A stretch of 64,000 nt of DNA. It comes from Marvinbryantia formatexigens DSM 14469 (GTDB taxonomy: Bacteria > Bacillota > Clostridia > Lachnospirales > Lachnospiraceae). Both the position numbers and the translations under genes were made by a program. Within the stretch, counting starts at the first letter, position 1. Each line of letters begins with the position of its first letter. The DNA lies in the NCBI RefSeq assembly GCF_025148285.1, contig NZ_CP102268.1, positions 2,955,001-3,019,000 of the forward strand, given 5' to 3'. Shown in pieces: positions 8,223 to 17,911 of this stretch. The notes under the pieces are model-generated. The model was not told the origin of the DNA and ran no database searches. It saw only the letters and a list, made by a program, of their open reading frames with translations.

Positions 8223-8588
8223 ATGATTATCATAGATTACAAGGACCGGCGCCCGATATATGAGCAGATTGTGGAGCGGTTCCAGATGCTGATCGTCAAA
8301 GGCGTTCTGGAGCCGGACAGCCAGATGCCGTCGGTGCGCAAGCTTGCAACGGATCTGGCAATTAACCCCAACACGATACAAAAAGCGTATGCGATATTGG
8401 AACAGAATGGTTTTATCTATCCGGTAAAAGGAAAGGGAAATTTTGTGACCGGAGGGGCGAAGCTGATAGAGCAGAAGCAGGAAGCCCATCTGGAAAATGT
8501 CCGCGATGTTTTACGGCAGGCAAAGGAAATGGGAATTTCAAGAGAGCGCCTGCTGGAGAAGCTGGACGAGGTATACAAGGAGGACTGA
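8223..8588 (+). CDS. GntR-family regulator, YtrA subfamily
   Basis: A 121-residue repressor-type protein. Residues about 8-75 are a GntR winged helix (RPIYEQIVERFQMLIVKGVL, then SVRKLATDLAINPNTIQKAY), followed by only a short helical tail, as in the YtrA subfamily, which lacks a large effector domain. The ribosome site is GGAAGG running into nine G residues. It is the first gene of an operon with the ABC ATPase and permease, which is the normal YtrA arrangement. YtrA-type systems respond to cell-wall-active compounds; that is inference here. Confidence 0.9.
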   Translation: MIIIDYKDRRPIYEQIVERFQMLIVKGVLEPDSQMPSVRKLATDLAINPNTIQKAYAILEQNGFIYPVKGKGNFVTGGAKLIEQKQEAHLENVRDVLRQAKEMGISRERLLEKLDEVYKED

Positions 8589-8589
8589 C

Positions 8590-9492
8590 ATGATAGAAAT
8601 GACGGGAGTAAGCAAAAGCTTTGACGGCATCCGGGCGCTGGACAATGTGTCGGCGCAAATCAGAGAGGGGAGCGTTTATGGAATCGTGGGAACGAACGGC
8701 GCGGGAAAAAGCACGCTGCTGCGCGTACTTGCGGGGATTCTGAAGGCGGACAGCGGCTCTGTGCGGATTGATGATATGGAGGTGTTTGAAAATGTACCGG
8801 CGAAGGAGCGCCTGTGCTTCATTCCGGACACGCCGCATTATTTTACCAATGCGCGCGTGAAGGATATGCTGGATTATTATGAGATAATTTATCCCGGATT
8901 TCAGCGCGCAAGGTTTAAGGATTTGTGTGGAAAATTTGAGCTTGATCTGAACCGCAAGCTGTCCACTTTTTCCAAGGGAATGAAAAAGCAGGTATTTGTG
9001 CTGCTTGGTATCTGTGCGGGTACACGTTACCTGCTGTGTGATGAGACATTTGACGGACTCGACCCGGTGGTGCGCCAGGCGGTAAAGAGCATTTTTATCG
9101 ATGAGGTGATGAACAGGCAGTTTACGCCGATTATTGCGTCGCACAATCTGCGAGAAATGGAGGACATCTGCGACCATGTAGGGCTGCTGCACAAGGGCGG
9201 CATCCTGTTTTCGCGTGACCTGGAGGATATGAAAATGGATATTCACAAGGTACAGTATGTGATTATGAATCCGGTAAAGGAGCAGGAGCTGTCGGAAGAG
9301 CTGGATATTATCAAAAAAGACACGCGCGGAAATCTTTCCTGCATCACGGTGCGCGGAAGCCAGGAGAAAATTACGGCGGCTATCGAGGCGAAGGAGCCGC
9401 TGTTCTATGAAATCCTCCCGCTGTCCCTGGAGGAAATCTTTATCAGTGAAACGGAGGTGATCGGTTATGACATCAAAGATATCATCGGTTAA
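8590..9492 (+). CDS. ABC transporter ATP-binding protein
   Basis: A 300-residue ABC ATPase. Walker A is GTNGAGKST (34-42), the signature is STFSKGMKKQ, and Walker B is YLLCDETFDGLD, followed by the switch histidine in IASHNL. The start at 8590 follows AAGGAGG by 6 bases and lies one base after the GntR stop, so the genes are co-transcribed. With the following permease it forms an ABC-2-type exporter regulated by the GntR protein. The cargo is unknown. Confidence 0.92.
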   Translation: MIEMTGVSKSFDGIRALDNVSAQIREGSVYGIVGTNGAGKSTLLRVLAGILKADSGSVRIDDMEVFENVPAKERLCFIPDTPHYFTNARVKDMLDYYEIIYPGFQRARFKDLCGKFELDLNRKLSTFSKGMKKQVFVLLGICAGTRYLLCDETFDGLDPVVRQAVKSIFIDEVMNRQFTPIIASHNLREMEDICDHVGLLHKGGILFSRDLEDMKMDIHKVQYVIMNPVKEQELSEELDIIKKDTRGNLSCITVRGSQEKITAAIEAKEPLFYEILPLSLEEIFISETEVIGYDIKDIIG

Positions 9493-11461
9493 GCTTTTAA
9501 AAGAAGCGATGAAGCGCAGCGCGGCGCCCGGCATTTTTCTGCTGATTGGTTTTTTCTGTTACTATCCGGTTATCGGAATGATGTTCATGAACGAAAGATG
9601 GTTCCATGCTGTAAAGGATACAAAGCAGTATATTAATGAACTGAATGCGTATGGCGTTGCGAATCCTATATTATTCTGTGTGACCTTTGGAGCGGCGCTG
9701 CTTCTTGGAATTATGCAATTTTCCTACCTTCATTCTGCGGAAAAGGTGGATTTTTATCACAGTATCCCGGTAAGAAGAGAGAAGATTTTCGGTATCCGTT
9801 ATGCGGCGGGCGTTCTGGTGTGGCTGGTGCCGTTTGCAGTGAATCTGATGCTGTTTGTATGTATCTGCGCAGTGAAAGGCTTTGCCGTGACGGAGGGCAC
9901 GATGCCGGGAGCCTCCCTGCCGGCGCTGCTGGCAAAAGGGCTGATTGCACATATTGTGTGCTTCCTGCTGGTTTACAGTCTGACGATTCTGGCGATGATG
10001 GTGACAGGAAAGATATTTGCCGCAATCGCTGCCATGTTTGTATTCTGCGGATATGTGCCTGCGATTAAGATTCTGCAGGAGGTGCTGATGGATTTTTACT
10101 TTGCCACCTATTACGGAAGTCCGGATCTGGGAAACAGTCTTGCTATTCAGTGCACGCCGGTGTATGCTTATATTAGGGTATGCGGCGACCTGATGAACCA
10201 GGTATTTCCGCTGGACCTTCTGATAGCGATAGTGCTGATATCGGCGCTTATCTGCGGGCTGTGTCTGTATCTCTACCGTATGCGCGCCTCAGAAAAAGCC
10301 GGAAGACCGATGGCGTTTCATGGCATTGCCAGAGTGGTAAAATTTCTGCTGGTGGTGCCGGTGACACTTATCTGCACGGTGTGCTTCTATTTCGTTACCG
10401 GAAACAACATATTGTGGGAGATTTTCGGATTGATATTCAGCCTGCTGCTAATCAGCGGAATCATTGAATTTATTTATCGTATGGATATCCGGGAAATGTT
10501 CCGGGATAAAAAACAGATTGCGCTGTCCGGTGTGGTGACGCTGGCGATTCTGGCGGTCTTTCAGTTTGACCTGACGGGTTTTGACAGCTGGATGCCCGAA
10601 AAGACAGAGGTGGAGAGCGCGGATATCAGAACCGGCTATATGCTGGCAGATAAAGAGAAGATGGAGTATGAGCAGCTTGTGACAGGGGACGGAACCGTGG
10701 TACTCAGCATGAGAAAGCCGGAAGATTATGGAACCAGGGTGACCATCGGATATGGAATCACGGATCTGGATACGGTATTCCAACTGGTGGAGCACAGTAC
10801 GTCTTTTTCCGGGGAAATGGCGTCGGAGATGGGGGATTACTGGGACTATTCCTACAGTATTTCTGTAACCTGGCATTTAAAGGACGGCACGCAGAAGGTG
10901 CGCGGCTATGAGTTCACGCGGGAAAATCTGCAGGAGTATATGGCTCCACTCTGGGAGACGGAAGAATACCGCCTGCAGAGCAATCCTGCTTTAAGCGTAG
11001 AGCCGGAGGATGTGCTGGCGATTTTTGTCGCCCCGTCAGATGTTTCTCTGCTGGATGCGATATCATTGAAGAGTCCGGCGGCGGACGACGCTGCGGCAGA
11101 TGACGAAGAAGCGGGAAATGCGCGGACGGAAACCACAGCGGAGAGCGAAAAAGCAGAAAGCGCGCAGACGGAGAATATAGCGGAATACGCAGAAGAAGCA
11201 ATGACGGACGCAGGGCTGCTCACCCCGGATAAGCCGCTTACTAATGCGCAGATGGAGACGCTGACAAAGACCGTTTTCCAGGATTTGAGAGAGGAGACGC
11301 TGGCGGAGGCGCTTACGTACGCGGACTGGAATCTGCAGATAATCTATCGCGGACAGGACGGCAGGGTCTACGGACAGTCCCAGAACCTGAACGGGGGATT
11401 TGCCGATACAATCACGCTTTTGAGGGAATACGGATATCCGCTTGCAGAGGAGGCTGCCTGA
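9467..11461 (+). CDS. ABC-2-type permease with large soluble C-terminal part
   Basis: A 664-residue membrane protein overlapping the ATPase gene by 26 bases, with GGAGGTGA before the ATG. Residues 1 to about 375 contain some ten hydrophobic helices, including the YHSIPVRREKIFG segment typical of YtrC/D-like permeases. Residues about 375-664 are soluble and probably extracellular, with an acidic Ala/Glu/Thr-rich stretch near 535-575. This size and layout recur in Firmicute GntR-ABC operons (DUF6449-like, from memory). It would export or sense an envelope-active compound. Confidence 0.8.
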   Translation: MTSKISSVKLLKEAMKRSAAPGIFLLIGFFCYYPVIGMMFMNERWFHAVKDTKQYINELNAYGVANPILFCVTFGAALLLGIMQFSYLHSAEKVDFYHSIPVRREKIFGIRYAAGVLVWLVPFAVNLMLFVCICAVKGFAVTEGTMPGASLPALLAKGLIAHIVCFLLVYSLTILAMMVTGKIFAAIAAMFVFCGYVPAIKILQEVLMDFYFATYYGSPDLGNSLAIQCTPVYAYIRVCGDLMNQVFPLDLLIAIVLISALICGLCLYLYRMRASEKAGRPMAFHGIARVVKFLLVVPVTLICTVCFYFVTGNNILWEIFGLIFSLLLISGIIEFIYRMDIREMFRDKKQIALSGVVTLAILAVFQFDLTGFDSWMPEKTEVESADIRTGYMLADKEKMEYEQLVTGDGTVVLSMRKPEDYGTRVTIGYGITDLDTVFQLVEHSTSFSGEMASEMGDYWDYSYSISVTWHLKDGTQKVRGYEFTRENLQEYMAPLWETEEYRLQSNPALSVEPEDVLAIFVAPSDVSLLDAISLKSPAADDAAADDEEAGNARTETTAESEKAESAQTENIAEYAEEAMTDAGLLTPDKPLTNAQMETLTKTVFQDLREETLAEALTYADWNLQIIYRGQDGRVYGQSQNLNGGFADTITLLREYGYPLAEEAA

Positions 11462-11482
11462 CGGCAGAAGAAAGGAGAAGAC

Positions 11483-13360
11483 ATGGACGGACATGGAGCG
11501 GAGCTTTTCATTCTCCCGCAGCCGCGGGAATGGGAGCAGAGAGAAGGATTCTTTGAAATGAGGTATGACCAGTATCTGGTGCTGGCGGAGGGGACTGCCC
11601 CGCTGGCGCCGGAGAGCCTGGAGGATTTAAAGGAGGATATGCAGCGTTTCCTTGGGTTTACCCTGCAGGTGCGGCGCGGAAGCAGCCGCGCCGGGGATAT
11701 GGTACTGCGGCAGACAGAAGAATTGCGGGAGCAGGAGTACACGCTGGAAATTGGCAGCGAAGGGATTCTGGCGCAGGCAGGCGGCAGGGCGGGGCTTTTG
11801 TACGCGGTGCAGACGCTCCGGCAGCTTATCCGTCAGTGCGGCGCGCTTCTGCCGTGCCTGCATATCCACGATTATCCGGCGATACCGGAGCGGGGATTTT
11901 ATCACGATGTGACGCGCGGACGCATTCCGACGCTGGATTCTCTGAAAAAACTGGCATCCCGGATGGCGTTTTACAAGCTCAACCAGATGCAGATCTATAT
12001 TGAACACAGCTTTCTGTTCCGCGATTTAAGCGAAGTCTGGCGCGACGACACGCCGCTGACGGCGGAGGAGATTCTGGAGCTGGACGCATTTTGCGGGAAG
12101 CTCGGCATCGAGCTGGTGCCGTCCCTGGCAAGCTTCGGACATCTTTATAAGCTGCTGCGCACCAGACAGTACGCGCATCTGTGCGAGCTGGATAATCCGG
12201 CGGCGGAGCCGTTTTCCTTCAGGGCGCGGATGGATCATCACACCATTAATGTGTCAGATTCAGAGAGCCTGGAGCTGATGAAAAAGCTGATTGGCGAATA
12301 TATGGAGCTGTTTTCTTCGCGCCGCTTCAACATCTGTGCGGACGAGACTTTTGACCTGGGGAAGGGCAAAAACAGGGCGCGCGCCGAAGAGGAGGGCGTC
12401 TCCGGCATGTATACGGAATTTGTGCGGAAGCTGTGCGAATTTGTGAAAGAGCGTGGAAGAACGCCGATGTTCTGGGGCGATATTATCTGCGGCTTTCCGC
12501 AGGAATACCGGAAGCTCCCCGAAGGGACTATCTGTCTGAACTGGGGTTATGCGCCGCAGCAGAGCGCGGAGAGCACCGAAAAGCTTTATGAAGCGGGCGC
12601 TATCCAGTATCTTTGTCCGGGTGTGGCGGGCTGGAATCAGTGGATAAATAAAATAGAAGATTCTTATGAAAATATCCGAAGAATGTGCGGCTATGCGCAG
12701 CAATATCATGCGCTGGGGGTTTTAAACACCGACTGGGGCGATTTCGGGCACATCAATCATCCGGAGTTTTCCATCCCCGGCATGATTTACGGGGCGGCGT
12801 TTTCGTGGAATCCGCAGATTCCGCCCTTTGAGGAAATTAACCGGCAGATTTCACGGATGGAATACGGCGACGTCACGGGAGAGTTTGTCGCCGTTATGGC
12901 GGAGGCGGACCGGTACTGCGATTTCACCTGGGAGGCGGCGGTCTCCTTCCTTGAATGCAAGGAGGAGGAGAGGGAGCAGGTTTTCCGGGAATATACGGAC
13001 GCCACAAAGCTGTCGCGCGGACAGGTGCGGGAGGATAATGAAAAGCTCCACGACCTTCAGAAGCAATTAAAGAAAAATCTTCCGGCAATGGACGCCGGAG
13101 GGCGGGAGACGGCAGCCGCCTGTGTACTGGCAACGGATGGAATCCGGATTTTCAATGAGACCGGCGCGTCTCTGGCGGCATATTACCGCAGGGAGGAGCC
13201 AGATGCCGGGAAAATGGCGGCGCTGGCAGAGAGACTGGAAAACTGGTTCTATTATTATAAGAAGCTCTGGCGGAGCGTCAGCCGGGAATCCGGGCTTTCA
13301 CAGATACAGAATGTCATAGACTGGTACGCCGATTTGCTTCGCTCTTTCCTTTTCGGGTAA
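11483..13360 (+). CDS. GH20-like beta-N-acetylhexosaminidase
   Basis: A 625-residue protein without a signal peptide. An N-terminal GH20b-like domain (about 1-130) is followed by a TIM barrel beginning ERGFYHDVTRGR. The catalytic pair is Asp287-Glu288 in NICADETFDLG, the usual GH20 position. The C-terminal 150 residues are helical. It would release terminal GlcNAc or GalNAc in the cytoplasm. GAAAGGAGA lies before the ATG. It begins 21 bases after the permease gene, so it may be read from the same message, although no functional link is evident. Confidence 0.85.
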   Translation: MDGHGAELFILPQPREWEQREGFFEMRYDQYLVLAEGTAPLAPESLEDLKEDMQRFLGFTLQVRRGSSRAGDMVLRQTEELREQEYTLEIGSEGILAQAGGRAGLLYAVQTLRQLIRQCGALLPCLHIHDYPAIPERGFYHDVTRGRIPTLDSLKKLASRMAFYKLNQMQIYIEHSFLFRDLSEVWRDDTPLTAEEILELDAFCGKLGIELVPSLASFGHLYKLLRTRQYAHLCELDNPAAEPFSFRARMDHHTINVSDSESLELMKKLIGEYMELFSSRRFNICADETFDLGKGKNRARAEEEGVSGMYTEFVRKLCEFVKERGRTPMFWGDIICGFPQEYRKLPEGTICLNWGYAPQQSAESTEKLYEAGAIQYLCPGVAGWNQWINKIEDSYENIRRMCGYAQQYHALGVLNTDWGDFGHINHPEFSIPGMIYGAAFSWNPQIPPFEEINRQISRMEYGDVTGEFVAVMAEADRYCDFTWEAAVSFLECKEEEREQVFREYTDATKLSRGQVREDNEKLHDLQKQLKKNLPAMDAGGRETAAACVLATDGIRIFNETGASLAAYYRREEPDAGKMAALAERLENWFYYYKKLWRSVSRESGLSQIQNVIDWYADLLRSFLFG

Positions 13361-13436
13361 AACATGCTATACTGGAAAAAATTCACCTGCGCTTTGGATG
13401 GCAGATGCGCAGACGGAAAACAGTGGAGGATGAAAT

Positions 13437-14726
13437 ATGCTGATTATCAAAAACGGAAAGATTGTGGACCCGGCTTCCGGCATGGAGCAGACAGGCGACG
13501 TGGTAGTGGAGGATGGAAAAATTGTGCAGCTTGGCGGCAGCTTTGCCGGGCAGGCGGGCGCTTCCGATGAGGTGATAGAAGCGCAGGGGCTTGTGGTTGC
13601 ACCCGGTCTGATTGATACGCATGTGCACTTCCGCGACCCCGGCTATACGTACAAAGAGGATATTTACACAGGAGCTCATGCGGCGGCAGCCGGCGGATTT
13701 ACGACGGTGGTATGCATGGCGAATACAAAGCCGGTGGCGGATAATGAGGAAACGGTTTCGTACATTGTAAAAAAGGCTGGAAAGGCGTGCGTTCATGTGC
13801 GGACAGCGGCGGCGGTCACGAAGGGCTTAAAGGGGAAAGAGCTGACGGATTTTGAGGCGCTGTATCGCTGCGGCGCAGTCGGCTTTACTGATGACGGTAT
13901 ACCGCTGCAGGATGCGGCGCTTCTGGAGGAGGCGATGATGCAGGCGGCGCGGCTGGATGTGCCCATCAGTCTGCACGAGGAGGATTCCTCCATGATTCTC
14001 CGTCCGGGCGTCAATGCCGGAAAAGTGGCGGAGGCACTTCAGTATGGCGGTGCTCCGGCGGCGTCGGAGAGCACGATGGTGGAGCGCGACTGTGCGCTTG
14101 CCCTGAAGACGCGCGCTTCCGTGGTTATCCAGCATATCAGCGCGAAGAAATCGGTGGAGGCGGTGCGCAGTTACTGGCGCCGTGGCGCGCGGATACACGG
14201 GGAAGTGACGCCGCAGCATTTTTCACTGACGGAGGATATCGTGCTGGAGAAGGGCAGTCTTGCGCGGGTAAATCCGCCCATCCGCACGGAAGAGGACCGG
14301 CAGGCGCTGATTGAGGGCTTAAAGGACGGCACGCTGGATATTATCGCCACGGACCACGCGCCGCACAGCCGCGAGGAAAAGGCGCGCGACATCAAGGCGG
14401 CTCCCAGCGGGATGATAGGGCTGGAGACTTCCCTGGCGCTCGGCATCACAAATCTTGTGAAACAGGGGCATCTCTCCTTGATGGACCTTCTGGAGAAAAT
14501 GACGGTCAATCCGGCACGACTTTACAGGCTGAATGCAGGTGCGCTCGCAGAGGGCGCTCCGGCGGATCTGGTTATTTTCGATGAAAACGAAAGCTGGACG
14601 GTGACGGATAATTTCCGCTCCAAATCCAACAACTCGCCATTTATCGGGCAGACGCTCACCGGCAGAGTGAAGTACACCATCTGCGGCGGAAAAACGGTCT
14701 ACCGGGACGGGCAGACGGCGTTCTGA
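13437..14726 (+). CDS. pyrC: Dihydroorotase
   Basis: A 429-residue class I dihydroorotase that closes carbamoyl aspartate to dihydroorotate in pyrimidine synthesis. The zinc ligands His62 and His64 are in THVHFRDPG, followed by AGGFTTVVCMANTKP and the later ATDHAPHSREEK. The length is normal for the family. GGAGGATGAA precedes the ATG. It leads a pyrC-pyrK-pyrD group, in which it is separated from pyrK by a gap holding a long hairpin. Confidence 0.95.
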   Translation: MLIIKNGKIVDPASGMEQTGDVVVEDGKIVQLGGSFAGQAGASDEVIEAQGLVVAPGLIDTHVHFRDPGYTYKEDIYTGAHAAAAGGFTTVVCMANTKPVADNEETVSYIVKKAGKACVHVRTAAAVTKGLKGKELTDFEALYRCGAVGFTDDGIPLQDAALLEEAMMQAARLDVPISLHEEDSSMILRPGVNAGKVAEALQYGGAPAASESTMVERDCALALKTRASVVIQHISAKKSVEAVRSYWRRGARIHGEVTPQHFSLTEDIVLEKGSLARVNPPIRTEEDRQALIEGLKDGTLDIIATDHAPHSREEKARDIKAAPSGMIGLETSLALGITNLVKQGHLSLMDLLEKMTVNPARLYRLNAGALAEGAPADLVIFDENESWTVTDNFRSKSNNSPFIGQTLTGRVKYTICGGKTVYRDGQTAF

Positions 14727-14745
14727 GCAGGGATGGAGCGAATGG

Positions 14746-14794
14746 TAACTACTCAGCATTTTTTTCTGATATTTGCCGCATGGCTGAGTAGTTA
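14746..14794. promoter_or_regulatory. 12-bp perfect hairpin between pyrC and pyrK
   Basis: TAACTACTCAGC (14746-14757) pairs with its complement at 14783-14794 across a 25-base loop that holds a run of T residues. There is no T tail after the stem. It could limit read-through, protect an mRNA end, or be an attenuator element; it does not resemble a PyrR site that I recognise. Confidence 0.6.
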
Positions 14795-14821
14795 TAAAAT
14801 ATGCGGGAAAGGAAGAGAAAA

Positions 14822-15544
14822 ATGGGAAAAGTGATGAGCAACAGGGCGCTCGGTGAGGATTTCTATCTGATGCGCGTGGAGCAGAAGAATGATGCGCGGA
14901 TGGGGCAGTTTTATATGCTGCGCTCCTGGGAGACGTATCCGGTTCTCAGCCGTCCAATCAGCGTGTACGACGCGGACGATGAGAGCGTCAGCTTCTTATA
15001 TAAAGTGGTGGGAAAAGGAACGGAGCTTTTTGCGCGTCTGCAGGCGGGCGATGAAATTACGCTGGACGGGGCGCACGGAAACGGTTTTCCGTCTCTGACA
15101 GATAAAAAGCGCATTGCACTGGTGGGCGGCGGTGTGGGAATCGCGCCGCTTTATCTGGCGGCAAAGACCTATAAAAAAGAAAATCCGGAATGCAGCGTTG
15201 ACATTTATCTTGGTTTCAGCGGCACACCGGTGCTGACGGAGGAATTTGAGACGGTCTGCGACCGGCTGACAGTGAATGTGGGCGGCTTCGTGACGGACGA
15301 CATTGATCCGACAGCCTACGATGCCATCGTTACCTGCGGACCGACGGTGATGATGAAGGTACTCTATAACAAATGTGTGAAATGCCAGGCATCTGCGCCG
15401 CTCTATGTTTCGATGGAAAACCGCATGGCATGCGGCATCGGCGCCTGTCTGGTGTGCAGTTGTAAGACGAAAAACGGAAACCGCAAGGTCTGCAAGGACG
15501 GTCCGGTATTCTCAGGAAGCGAGGTGTTTGGCATTGAGCAGTAG
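14822..15544 (+). CDS. pyrK: Dihydroorotate dehydrogenase electron-transfer subunit
   Basis: A 240-residue iron-sulphur flavoprotein that passes electrons from PyrD to [14 protein letters not shown] is the FAD-binding segment, [12 protein letters not shown] the nucleotide-binding one, and the C-terminal Cys cluster [11 protein letters not shown] plus a final Cys binds a 2Fe-2S centre. The ATG at 14822 follows AAAGGAAG by 7 bases and was chosen over one at 14801. Its 3' end overlaps pyrD by 11 bases. Confidence 0.93.
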   Translation: MGKVMSNRALGEDFYLMRVEQKNDARMGQFYMLRSWETYPVLSRPISVYDADDESVSFLYKVVGKGTELFARLQAGDEITLDGAHGNGFPSLTDKKRIALVGGGVGIAPLYLAAKTYKKENPECSVDIYLGFSGTPVLTEEFETVCDRLTVNVGGFVTDDIDPTAYDAIVTCGPTVMMKVLYNKCVKCQASAPLYVSMENRMACGIGACLVCSCKTKNGNRKVCKDGPVFSGSEVFGIEQ

Positions 15545-16439
15545 ATTAAAAACGACCTTTGCCGGCGTGGAGTTTAAAAATCCGGTGGTACTTGCCTCTG
15601 GCACCTGCGGCTTCGGCAGAGAATTAAATGAGTATTTCGATATTGAACGCCTTGGCGGACTCTGCTCGAAGGGGCTGCTCGACCATCCGCACGGCGGCAA
15701 CGAGGGTATCCGTATCTGGGAGACGGCGAGCGGCATCATGAACAGCGTCGGACTGGAAAATCCGGGCGTCGACGCCTTTATCGAGAACGACCTGGACTGG
15801 GTAAATTCCAAAAATCTGGTGAACATCGTAAATCTGGGCGGGCATTCGCTGGACGGTTATCTGAGAGGAATGGAAAAGCTTAATCAGGTTGACCTGGATA
15901 TTCTGGAGCTGAATATTTCCTGCCCGAACGTGAAGAGCGGCGGCATGAATTTCGGCACAAAGACGGAGGTTGCCCGCGAGATCGTGCGAAAGATCCGCGC
16001 CGCCTGCCGTCATAAGCTGGTGGTCAAGCTCTCCCCGAACGCGGAGGATATCGTGTCGCTGGCGCAGATGTGTGAGGAGGAGGGAGCGGACGGCGTTTCT
16101 CTTGTCAATACCTTCCTCGGCATGGCGATTGATTTAAAAAAGAAACAGCCTGTTTTTAATAATGTATACGCCGGGCTCTCCGGTCCGGCTATCAAGCCGA
16201 TCGCGCTGCGGATGGTCCATCAGGTGTCGAAAGCCGTCTCCATCCCGGTGATGGGGCTGGGCGGCATCACCACCTGGGAGGACGCCATCGAATTTATCAT
16301 GGCGGGTGCAGCCGTCGTGCAGGTCGGCACCGCCACCTTCATGAAGCCGGACATCAGCATGGACATCATCGATGGCATGGAGCGCTATCTGGAAGAAAAC
16401 GGCTATGAGAGCGTGGAGGAAATCCGGGGGATTCTGTAG
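15534..16439 (+). CDS. pyrD: Dihydroorotate dehydrogenase, class 1B catalytic subunit
   Basis: A 301-residue enzyme oxidising dihydroorotate to orotate with FMN, paired with PyrK. ASGTCGFG opens the FMN barrel, NISCPNVK holds the catalytic Cys of class 1 enzymes, and VMGLGGI binds the phosphate of FMN. The start is a TTG at 15534, seven bases after GAGGTG and inside the end of pyrK; no better start is present and the protein then begins as the family does. Confidence 0.93.
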   Translation: MSSRLKTTFAGVEFKNPVVLASGTCGFGRELNEYFDIERLGGLCSKGLLDHPHGGNEGIRIWETASGIMNSVGLENPGVDAFIENDLDWVNSKNLVNIVNLGGHSLDGYLRGMEKLNQVDLDILELNISCPNVKSGGMNFGTKTEVAREIVRKIRAACRHKLVVKLSPNAEDIVSLAQMCEEEGADGVSLVNTFLGMAIDLKKKQPVFNNVYAGLSGPAIKPIALRMVHQVSKAVSIPVMGLGGITTWEDAIEFIMAGAAVVQVGTATFMKPDISMDIIDGMERYLEENGYESVEEIRGIL

Positions 16440-16491
16440 GGCGGTCTGAAACAGAATATTATACGGGAACGTACCGGGGAGCGGGGCTGTT

Positions 16492-17130
16492 ATGAAAAGA
16501 ATGATAAAAATTTTTTGTTTCTGTGCAATATGCGGCGTCCTGTCCGGCGGCAATGTCTGCGCGTCCGGGCAGCCGGAAACGGAAAACATGGAAGAAGAAA
16601 GCGTCCGGGAATTTAGTGCCGCTGATTTGAGTGATTTACTGTTGAAGACACGGGAAGCCGTTTATGAGAGCACGGAAATTACAGAAGAGCAGATAATACC
16701 TTATGATAAGCCTGCAGAGGGCAGCTTTATAGAAAATCTGGAAGCAGATGTCATGGTAAGCGGTCAGCCGTGCAAAATGCAGTTTTATTACAGGCCGGAT
16801 GAAACATTGACACAGATTAACTGTATTTTCTCTGCCGAGGAGGGCTACAGCGACGATAAAGAAGAGCTGTGGCGCGTGGCTGCGGAAACGGTGGAATTGC
16901 TGGAGGAAAAATGGAAAGATGAGTTGGGGATATCCGGAAGCGCTTTCCGCGCAGAGAAGGCGCCGGATTTTGCAAAACCGGTTAATAAAAGGAAAAGCTT
17001 TTATATGAACAGCGGAATCTGCTACAATTTTTCTTTTGACTCCTTCCCGGCGGAAGAAGGGGCAGATGCCTGTGATATCGTTTTTTCGTTTCAGGCTGTC
17101 CGGTCAGATTTTTCGGATGCGGAAAAATAA
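16492..17130 (+). CDS. Secreted protein of unknown function
   Basis: A 212-residue protein with an N-terminal signal sequence (KRMIKIFCFCAICGVLSGG, probably cleaved after CASG). The rest is acidic with no motif I recognise. GGGGAG lies about 9 bases before the ATG. It lies 52 bases after pyrD and ends before a bidirectional terminator. Several Cys residues lie in the signal but no clean lipobox is seen. Confidence 0.6.
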   Translation: MKRMIKIFCFCAICGVLSGGNVCASGQPETENMEEESVREFSAADLSDLLLKTREAVYESTEITEEQIIPYDKPAEGSFIENLEADVMVSGQPCKMQFYYRPDETLTQINCIFSAEEGYSDDKEELWRVAAETVELLEEKWKDELGISGSAFRAEKAPDFAKPVNKRKSFYMNSGICYNFSFDSFPAEEGADACDIVFSFQAVRSDFSDAEK

Positions 17131-17205
17131 CAGGAACAGTGATCTGATGGCTGGGCGGTGATGATTTTCCAGGCGGTCCATAGCATATAAAAAGCCGCAG
17201 AATAT

Positions 17206-17241
17206 AAAAAGGCTGCCGCATTTTCGTGCGGCAGCCGCGTT
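17206..17241. terminator. Bidirectional terminator
   Basis: A 10-bp stem (GGCTGCCGCA 17211-17220 with 17227-17236) around TTTTCG. The plus strand continues GCGTTTTATTTTTT and the minus strand continues TTTTTATA, so it serves both convergent genes. Confidence 0.85.
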
Positions 17242-17742
17242 TTATTTTTTGGATTTTGCAGCCTTGCCGGATTTTGCCGGAGCTGCAGTTTTCTCTTCTG
17301 TTTTGTCTTTCCTGAAGCGGGCGAACAGTCCCTTTTTCTTTTTCGGCGGGGTCTCCAGCGGACCGCGCACGCCGCGCACCTCGGTTATGTAAATACCGCT
17401 TACGGTGGCTTTTACTTCTTTTTTCACCGGAATCAGATCAAAAATCTTGGCGTCTGCCACCAGCGTCATCACACGGGGACCGACCTTTGCCTTTACGATC
17501 GGAAGCTTTGTCCGGCGCATCAGCTTCGGCGTCTGGTCAATGACCATCTGGGGAAGACCGGATTCTTTGATTTTCATCATCTTTTTATCTATAATCAGCA
17601 TGGAGACGGTCTGTTTCATTGCCTCCATCTGTTCCTGTTGCGCTGCCTGTTTTTTCTGTGCTTTTCTGCCGAAGAAATATAGTACGCCGAGAATGACGAC
17701 TAATACCAGCAGAATGATCAAAAGAATGTTAAATACTGACAT
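17242..17742 (-). CDS. Membrane-tethered cytoplasmic protein of unknown function
   Basis: A 166-residue protein. Residues 4-24 (FNILLIILLVLVVILGVLYF) form one membrane helix, followed by a Lys/Gln linker, a compact central part with PKLMRRTKLPIVKAKVGPR, and a Lys/Ala-rich basic tail. GAGGAGG lies 6 bases before the ATG at 17742. It is single and convergent with the preceding secreted-protein gene. Similar small proteins occur in Lachnospiraceae; the function is unknown. Confidence 0.7.
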   Translation of the reverse strand: MSVFNILLIILLVLVVILGVLYFFGRKAQKKQAAQQEQMEAMKQTVSMLIIDKKMMKIKESGLPQMVIDQTPKLMRRTKLPIVKAKVGPRVMTLVADAKIFDLIPVKKEVKATVSGIYITEVRGVRGPLETPPKKKKGLFARFRKDKTEEKTAAPAKSGKAAKSKK

Positions 17743-17911
17743 TTTTCTCCTCCTCAAAAGTTTGCTTTTTTTATTTTAGCATCCTTTTTTTAAAAGTGCA
17801 ATAATCTTTCGCAATCCTGTGAAAAATCTGTGATAGTAATTGATTTTCGGGGAAATTTATGTTAGAGTGGCAGATAGGGAGTTGTACAGTTGTGCATTTT
17901 GTGGAGGAGCT

